Shown here piece after piece: positions 32,109 through 36,771 of a stretch of 36,771 nt of DNA; the stretch's first letter is position 1, and every line of letters begins with the position of its first letter. The translations under genes were made by a program, and so were the position numbers. This stretch comes from Lachnospiraceae bacterium (GTDB lineage: Bacteria > Bacillota > Clostridia > Lachnospirales > Lachnospiraceae). Location: NCBI GenBank assembly GCA_021153325.1, contig JAGKTQ010000036.1, positions 1-36,771 on the forward strand, written 5' to 3'. The notes under the pieces were generated by a model. That model did not search any database. It saw only the letters and a list, made by a program, of their open reading frames with translations, and was not told the origin of the DNA.

Positions 32109-33323
32109 ATGATTAATGTAGCAGTATTTGGTTATGGAACAGTTGGAAGCGGTGTAGTGGAAGTCATCGAAAAGAACAAAAACATGATCAATAAAAAAGC
32201 AGGAGCAGAATTAAATGTAAAATATGTTCTTGATTTAAGAGATTTTCCGGGTGATCCAATTCAGGAAAAAGTAGTTCATGATGTAAATGTGATCTTGGAT
32301 GATCCAGAAGTCCAGATCATTTGTGAGACTATGGGTGGTGTGAATCCGGCATACGATTTTACAAAACAGGCACTTTTAAAAGGAAAGAGTGTATGTACTT
32401 CTAACAAAGAATTGGTTGCCAATCATGGACCAGAACTTTTGCGTCTTGCAAGAGAGAATCAGTGTAATTACTTATTTGAAGCAAGTGTTGGTGGTGGTAT
32501 TCCGATCATCCGCCCATTGAACTATTCTTTGACAGCAGAAAAAATTGATGGTATCACAGGTATTTTAAATGGTACAACAAATTACATATTAACAAAAATG
32601 GATAAAGAGGGAGCAGATTTTGCAGATGTATTAAAAGAAGCTCAGGAAAAAGGATATGCAGAAAAAAATCCGGAAGCTGACGTTGAAGGATACGATGCAT
32701 GCCGCAAAATTGCAATTTTGTCCTCACTTATGTGTTTGAAAAATGTAAAATATGAAGATATTTATACAGAAGGAATTACCAAAATTACAGCAGCAGATTT
32801 CCTTTATGCAAAGGAATTGGATATGTCCATTAAGCTGCTTGCTATGAGCAAAGATATGGGAGATGAATATTTTGCAATGGTCGCTCCTTTCATGATCTCA
32901 AGAGAACATCCTCTTTACAGTGTAAATGATGTATTTAATGCGGTATTCGTACACGGAAATATGTTAGGAGATTCCATGTATTATGGACGTGGAGCTGGTA
33001 AGCTTCCAACGGCAAGTGCGGTCGTTTCTGACGTAGTAGACTGTGCAAGACATATTGGTAAAACAGTTATGTGCTTCTGGGAAGATGAAGATGTGAAGCT
33101 TGCAAGCATGGATAATGTAAGTCACAAATTCTTCGTTCGTGTAGACAAGAGCAAAGCAGATGAAGCAAAAGTGAAGGAAGTATTTGGAAACGTACAGGTT
33201 GTTCAGGTTCCTTCTCTTACAAACGAAGTCGGTTTTGTAACAGAAGTTATGACAGAAAAAGCATTTAAAGAAAAAGCAGAAGAGCTTGGTGCAGTAATAA
33301 GCAGAATCCGCATTGAACAATAA
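32109..33323 (+). CDS. hom: Homoserine dehydrogenase
   Basis: Hom reduces aspartate semialdehyde to homoserine using NAD(P)H, on the way to threonine and methionine. The 404-aa sequence shows the Rossmann motif GYGTVGSG at 8-15, CTSNKELVANHG, EASVGGGIPIIRPL, GILNGTTNYILT and NPEADVEGYDACRKIAILSSL, all standard for the family. A C-terminal ACT domain (about 330-404, HKFFVRVDKS) is present, implying feedback by threonine or a related amino acid. It starts 6 bp after the PheB-like gene with AAGGAG and belongs to the four-gene aspartate-family operon. Confidence 0.96.
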   Translation: MINVAVFGYGTVGSGVVEVIEKNKNMINKKAGAELNVKYVLDLRDFPGDPIQEKVVHDVNVILDDPEVQIICETMGGVNPAYDFTKQALLKGKSVCTSNKELVANHGPELLRLARENQCNYLFEASVGGGIPIIRPLNYSLTAEKIDGITGILNGTTNYILTKMDKEGADFADVLKEAQEKGYAEKNPEADVEGYDACRKIAILSSLMCLKNVKYEDIYTEGITKITAADFLYAKELDMSIKLLAMSKDMGDEYFAMVAPFMISREHPLYSVNDVFNAVFVHGNMLGDSMYYGRGAGKLPTASAVVSDVVDCARHIGKTVMCFWEDEDVKLASMDNVSHKFFVRVDKSKADEAKVKEVFGNVQVVQVPSLTNEVGFVTEVMTEKAFKEKAEELGAVISRIRIEQ

Positions 33324-33349
33324 GATAAAGTGGATAAATGGAGGCATGT

Positions 33350-34552
33350 ATGAAATACGTAGTAGTTTTGGGAGATGGAATGGCAGATGAACCGATCGAA
33401 GCTCTTTCCGGTAAAACTCCTTTAGAATTTGCAAATACACCGGCAATGGATGAATTAAGTAAAAAATCCGAGATAGGAATGGTGCATACGATTCCTGATG
33501 GCATGAAGCCGGGTTCTGATACAGCGAATCTTTCTGTATTGGGATATGATCCGAAAAAATATTACTCAGGACGTTCTCCGCTTGAAGCATTGAGCATCGG
33601 AGTTCCGATGAAAGATACAGACATTGCACTTCGTTGTAATATCGTTACCATTTCTGAAGATGACGTGCCTTTTGAAGAAAAAACAATTATCGACCACAGC
33701 TCTAGTGAGATCAGCACCGAAGATTGTGCCGTATTATTAGAAGCAGTGAAAAAAGAATTAGAAAATGACATTTACAAATTTTATGTAGGAACCAGTTATC
33801 GCCATTGTCTGATCTGGGATAAAGGAGAAGTGGTTGAATTAACACCGCCTCATGATGTTTTAGGTCAGGTCATTGGTCAGTATCTTCCGGCTGATAAAGT
33901 GCTGTATGAGATGATGAAAAAAAGCTATGACATTTTAGTAAATCATCCTTTAAATATAGAACGTAAAAAACAGGGACTGAATCCAGCAAACTGCTGTTGG
34001 TTCTGGGGAGCCGGTACAAAACCTATGCTTTCTTCATTTGAAGAAAAGACAGGAAAGAAAGGTATGATGATTTCTGCAGTAGATTTATTAAAAGGTATCG
34101 CAGTAGGCGCCGGTATGGGTATTGTAGAAGTGGAAGGCGCAAACGGCGGTCTGCATACAAACTACGAAGGAAAGACACAGGCAGCGGTAAAAGCGCTTAC
34201 CGAAGATGGTTATGATTTTGCTTACATTCATGTGGAAGCACCAGATGAAATGGGACATCAGGGAAGCGTAGAGAAAAAGGTACAGGCGATTGAATTTTTA
34301 GACAGCCGTGTGATCGGACCATTGGTAGAGAGCCTGAAAGAAAAGAATGTAGATTTCAGACTGCTTGTATTGCCGGATCACCCGACTCCGATCTGTGTCA
34401 GAACACATACAGCAGATCATGTACCTTATATGCTCTATGACAGCACTGCAGAGCAGAGCAATACATGGAATTACAATGAAAAAGAAGGCAGAGAAAGCGG
34501 AAATTATATTGCAAAAGGTCATGAAATAATTGATTATCTGTTTTCAAAATAA
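33350..34552 (+). CDS. ApgM-like phosphoglycerate mutase, probable alternative homoserine kinase
   Basis: The 400-aa protein belongs to the archaeal-type cofactor-independent phosphoglycerate mutase family (alkaline phosphatase superfamily). Metal and nucleophile motifs are VVLGDGMADEP at 5-15, PGSDTANLSVLGYDP at 54-68 (Ser near 56-62), HVEAPDEMGHQG and LPDHPTPICVRTHT. It sits between hom and aspartate kinase, where homoserine kinase is expected, and no thrB of the GHMP type is in the operon. Members of this family in some bacteria are reported to act in threonine synthesis as homoserine kinase. That role here is inference from context. ATG 33350 follows GGAGG; the in-frame ATG at 33338 precedes that site. 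Confidence 0.85.
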   Translation: MKYVVVLGDGMADEPIEALSGKTPLEFANTPAMDELSKKSEIGMVHTIPDGMKPGSDTANLSVLGYDPKKYYSGRSPLEALSIGVPMKDTDIALRCNIVTISEDDVPFEEKTIIDHSSSEISTEDCAVLLEAVKKELENDIYKFYVGTSYRHCLIWDKGEVVELTPPHDVLGQVIGQYLPADKVLYEMMKKSYDILVNHPLNIERKKQGLNPANCCWFWGAGTKPMLSSFEEKTGKKGMMISAVDLLKGIAVGAGMGIVEVEGANGGLHTNYEGKTQAAVKALTEDGYDFAYIHVEAPDEMGHQGSVEKKVQAIEFLDSRVIGPLVESLKEKNVDFRLLVLPDHPTPICVRTHTADHVPYMLYDSTAEQSNTWNYNEKEGRESGNYIAKGHEIIDYLFSK

Positions 34553-34578
34553 TAGAAAGATTTAAGTGAGAGGTAGTT

Positions 34579-35898
34579 ATGAGAAAAGTAGTTAAATTTG
34601 GTGGAAGTTCATTAGCAAGTGCAGAACAGTTCAAAAAAGTTGGAGATATTATCCGTTCTGACAGTGAAAGAAAATTTGTAGTACCGTCTGCACCGGGAAA
34701 AAGACATTCTAAAGATACAAAAGTAACAGATATGTTATATGCATGCTATGAAACAGCAGAAAAAGAAGAGGACTTCAAAGAGCAGTTAAATGCCATTAAA
34801 GCCCGTTATGAAGAAATTATAAATGGACTTTCCCTTACCTTATCTTTAGACAGCGAGTTTAAAAAGATCGAAGCGGATTTCAAGAAAAAAGCAGGAAAAG
34901 ATTATGCTGCTTCCAGAGGTGAATACTTAAATGGTATTATCATGGCTCACTATCTGAAATATACATTTATTGATGCTGCAGAAGTTATTTTCTTTGATGA
35001 AAATGGAGACTTTGATGCAGATAAGACAAATAAAATTCTTTCTGAAAGATTAGAAAAAGTAGAAAGTGCTGTTATTCCAGGATTTTATGGTTCTTATGAA
35101 AATGGAGTTGTAAAAACTTTCTCCAGAGGTGGTTCTGATGTTACTGGTTCTATCGTTGCAAAGGCTGTAAAAGCAGATGTATATGAAAACTGGACTGATG
35201 TATCCGGTTTCCTTATTGCAGACCCAAGAATCATTGAAAATCCGGAAGGTATTGAAACGATTACTTACAGAGAGCTTAGAGAGCTTTCTTACATGGGTGC
35301 AACCGTACTTCATGAAGATGCTATCTTCCCAGTAAGACAGGAAGGTATTCCAATCAATATTCGTAATACAAATGCACCGGAGGATAACGGTACATGGATC
35401 GTAGGAAGTACATGCCAGAAATCAAAATACGTGATCACTGGTATTGCTGGTAAAAAAGGCTTCTGTGCAGTAAATATTGAAAAAGATATGATGAATTCCG
35501 AAATTGGATTTGGTCGTAAAGTATTACAGGCATTTGAAGAGAATGGAATTTCTTTTGAGCATGTGCCTTCTGGTATCGATACTATGACAGTGTTTGTACA
35601 TCAGGATGAATTCATGCACAAAGAGCAGAAGGTAGTAGGCTCTATTCACAGACTTGCAAATCCAGATTCTATCGATATCGAATCGGATCTGGCATTGATC
35701 GCAGTCGTAGGTCGTGGCATGCGTGCAACACGTGGTACTGCCGGAAGAATTTTCTCTGCATTGGCACATGTGAATGTTAACGTAAAGATGATCGATCAGG
35801 GTTCCAGTGAGTTAAATATTATCATCGGTGTTGCAAACAGTGATTTTGAAGCAGCTATTAAAGCAATCTATGATATTTTCGTAATTTCACAGTTATAA
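34579..35898 (+). CDS. Aspartate kinase
   Basis: This enzyme phosphorylates aspartate, the first committed step to lysine, threonine and methionine. The 439-aa protein shows KFGGSSLAS at 6-14, the SRGEYLN segment, VIPGFYG and KTFSRGGSDVTGS for nucleotide and substrate binding, then ADPRII. The C terminus, from about residue 300, has two ACT domains (NIEKDMMNSEIGF and IAVVGRGMR) for feedback control. It ends the aspartate-family operon 26 bp after the ApgM-like gene. Its feedback ligand cannot be read from sequence, but grouping with hom suggests threonine. Confidence is high for activity. Confidence 0.95.
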   Translation: MRKVVKFGGSSLASAEQFKKVGDIIRSDSERKFVVPSAPGKRHSKDTKVTDMLYACYETAEKEEDFKEQLNAIKARYEEIINGLSLTLSLDSEFKKIEADFKKKAGKDYAASRGEYLNGIIMAHYLKYTFIDAAEVIFFDENGDFDADKTNKILSERLEKVESAVIPGFYGSYENGVVKTFSRGGSDVTGSIVAKAVKADVYENWTDVSGFLIADPRIIENPEGIETITYRELRELSYMGATVLHEDAIFPVRQEGIPINIRNTNAPEDNGTWIVGSTCQKSKYVITGIAGKKGFCAVNIEKDMMNSEIGFGRKVLQAFEENGISFEHVPSGIDTMTVFVHQDEFMHKEQKVVGSIHRLANPDSIDIESDLALIAVVGRGMRATRGTAGRIFSALAHVNVNVKMIDQGSSELNIIIGVANSDFEAAIKAIYDIFVISQL

Positions 35899-35908
35899 GA
35901 GTAAAGCA

Positions 35909-35938
35909 AAAAGCTGTCGCGTGAAAGCGGCAGCTTTT
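35909..35938. terminator. Bidirectional terminator after aspartate kinase
   Basis: AAAAGCTGTCGC (35909-35920) pairs with GCGGCAGCTTTT (35927-35938) with one G-U, over a GTGAAA loop. The AAAA/TTTT ends serve both the aspartate kinase gene and the convergent LUD gene. Confidence 0.85.
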
Positions 35939-35942
35939 GTAT

Positions 35943-36578
35943 TTAATATCCTAAATTTTCAGCTACGAAAAATACTTTGATACGTCCCTTTTGTCCACTT
36001 CTTCTTGTAACAACGATCTGATTGCACATACAGTCAGGAGATAGGCAGTCACCACAATGTCCGGTAGCATTGCAAGGAGTCTGACGGTTTAAACGTTTTG
36101 CATTTGCAGGAGCAGCCATATTGCGTACACGATTGACAGCTTCCGGTATATTTGCACAGAACTTGTTCATACCAACTACAACAATGACATTTTTCGGACC
36201 ATGAATCAAACAGGCTACACGATTGCCGTTTCCATCAATATTTACCAGTTCACCATCGTATGTAATCGCATTGGAGCTCATAAGATAATAGTCTGCCATA
36301 ACAGTTTTGGAATAAAGCAGACGGTTTTCTTCTGGAGTTGTTGCAGTCATTCTATCGATCAATTCATATTCTCCGCGTTTCAATGCATCCATTAAGCCAA
36401 CTTCCTTGATTGATTCGCTTCCACCCCATGAAATAACGCTTCCAGCTGGAATCATATCTGAAATTGCCATAACGCAGGAGGCACTATCTTCAAAAAAGTA
36501 GCCTTCCATTCCTCTTTTTTCCAAATTTGTAATGATCGATTTTGCAGCAGAAGCAAAGGCTTCCTGTTTGTATGTCAT
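35943..36578 (-). CDS. LUD-domain (DUF162, LutC/YkgG-like) protein with C-terminal cysteine cluster
   Basis: The 211-aa cytoplasmic protein has the LUD fold signature: SVISWGGSESIKEVGL at 47-62, DYYLMSSNAIT at 97-106, NGNRVACLIHGPKNVIVVVGMNK at about 117-139. The family includes lactate-utilisation subunits. The stand-alone form here ends in a cysteine cluster at 169, 175, 178, 183 and 185 that could bind zinc or an iron-sulfur cluster. The frame runs upstream to 36743, but AAGGAG lies just before a pair of ATGs; ATG 36578, at better spacing, was chosen over ATG 36584. No lutA or lutB is adjacent, so its substrate is unknown. Confidence 0.82.
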   Translation of the reverse strand: MTYKQEAFASAAKSIITNLEKRGMEGYFFEDSASCVMAISDMIPAGSVISWGGSESIKEVGLMDALKRGEYELIDRMTATTPEENRLLYSKTVMADYYLMSSNAITYDGELVNIDGNGNRVACLIHGPKNVIVVVGMNKFCANIPEAVNRVRNMAAPANAKRLNRQTPCNATGHCGDCLSPDCMCNQIVVTRRSGQKGRIKVFFVAENLGY

Positions 36579-36623
36579 AAGCATGCTCTCCTTTTCGTGA
36601 AAATATTTGTAATTGTCATTTAT

Positions 36624-36652
36624 AGTATAGAACTTTTGTGAAAGGATGGCAA
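36624..36652 (-). promoter_or_regulatory. Promoter of the LUD gene
   Basis: On the minus strand TTGCCA (36652-36647), 17 bp and TATACT (36629-36624) lie about 45 bp before the start. Nothing else was recognised between 36653 and the window end. Confidence 0.65.
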
Positions 36653-36771
36653 TAAAGGAAATTGTAGAAAATGTTGAGAAAAAACAATTAATAGACAAAG
36701 TTTTAATAAATGCAAAATAAACTGACAATTTAAGAGAAGACACAAAAGAATAAAAAAATAAAAAGAAATTT

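Noticed and set aside
32964..33629. 221-codon minus-strand open frame opposite hom and the ApgM-like gene
   Set aside because: It spans the junction of two well-supported plus-strand genes, with no promoter, no Shine-Dalgarno site and no recognisable domain.
1..36771. CRISPR arrays, tRNA or rRNA genes, prophage or integrase genes
   Set aside because: No regularly spaced repeats, cloverleaf-like sequences with conserved T-loop, rRNA motifs or integrase-like proteins were recognised on either strand.

Overview
The window looks like a chromosomal segment of a low-GC, Gram-positive gut Clostridium relative, most likely family Lachnospiraceae. This rests on AT-rich intergenic DNA, strong AGGAGG-type ribosome binding sites, consensus sigma-A promoters, a T-box leader, U-tailed intrinsic terminators, and protein families such as DUF3048 lipoproteins, DUF1653, PheB-type ACT proteins and a PD-(D/E)XK transposase-like protein. 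No rRNA, tRNA, CRISPR array or intact insertion sequence was seen. The species cannot be named from the sequence alone.

Region 1 (1-9965) is a ureide (allantoin/purine) degradation locus. It holds the 3' part of a YgeY-like M20 hydrolase, a PD-(D/E)XK transposase-like gene, allantoinase (allB) with an AbgB-like M20 amidohydrolase, a PucR-type regulator on the opposite strand, then ureidoglycine aminohydrolase (allE), allantoate amidohydrolase (allC) and a D-2-hydroxyacid dehydrogenase. Together they would take allantoin to allantoate, ureidoglycine and ureidoglycolate, with the dehydrogenase possibly handling the last product. Each of the two ureide operons starts with a near-consensus promoter followed within tens of bases by a strong terminator hairpin. 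A shared TTGTGC-N5-GCAYAA inverted repeat lies further upstream of both.

Region 2 (9966-20110) begins with a T-box leader, probably sensing alanyl-tRNA, in front of alaA (alanine aminotransferase). With no visible terminator, this runs into a tightly packed seven-gene operon: a lipoprotein, a VTC/TTM-fold protein, DUF4956, a CotH kinase, a glycosidase-like protein with its expected nucleophile replaced, a membrane-anchored HEAT-repeat protein and a BcsA-like processive glycosyltransferase. This looks like a poorly characterised surface-polysaccharide machine with phosphotransfer components.

Region 3 (20111-27617) contains a small secreted or anchored protein, a DUF1653 protein, an N-terminally truncated 5'-nucleotidase, a fusion of SfsA nuclease to MutY adenine glycosylase, a second GT2 glycosyltransferase, a membrane protein, and on the minus strand a PAP2 phosphatase with a diacylglycerol-kinase-family lipid kinase.

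Region 4 (27618-36771) is mostly housekeeping: glyA, rfbD (minus), a DUF3048 lipoprotein, and a threonine-family operon. That operon has a PheB-like ACT regulator, homoserine dehydrogenase, a phosphoglycerate-mutase-like protein in the position of homoserine kinase, and aspartate kinase. A minus-strand LUD-domain protein closes the window.
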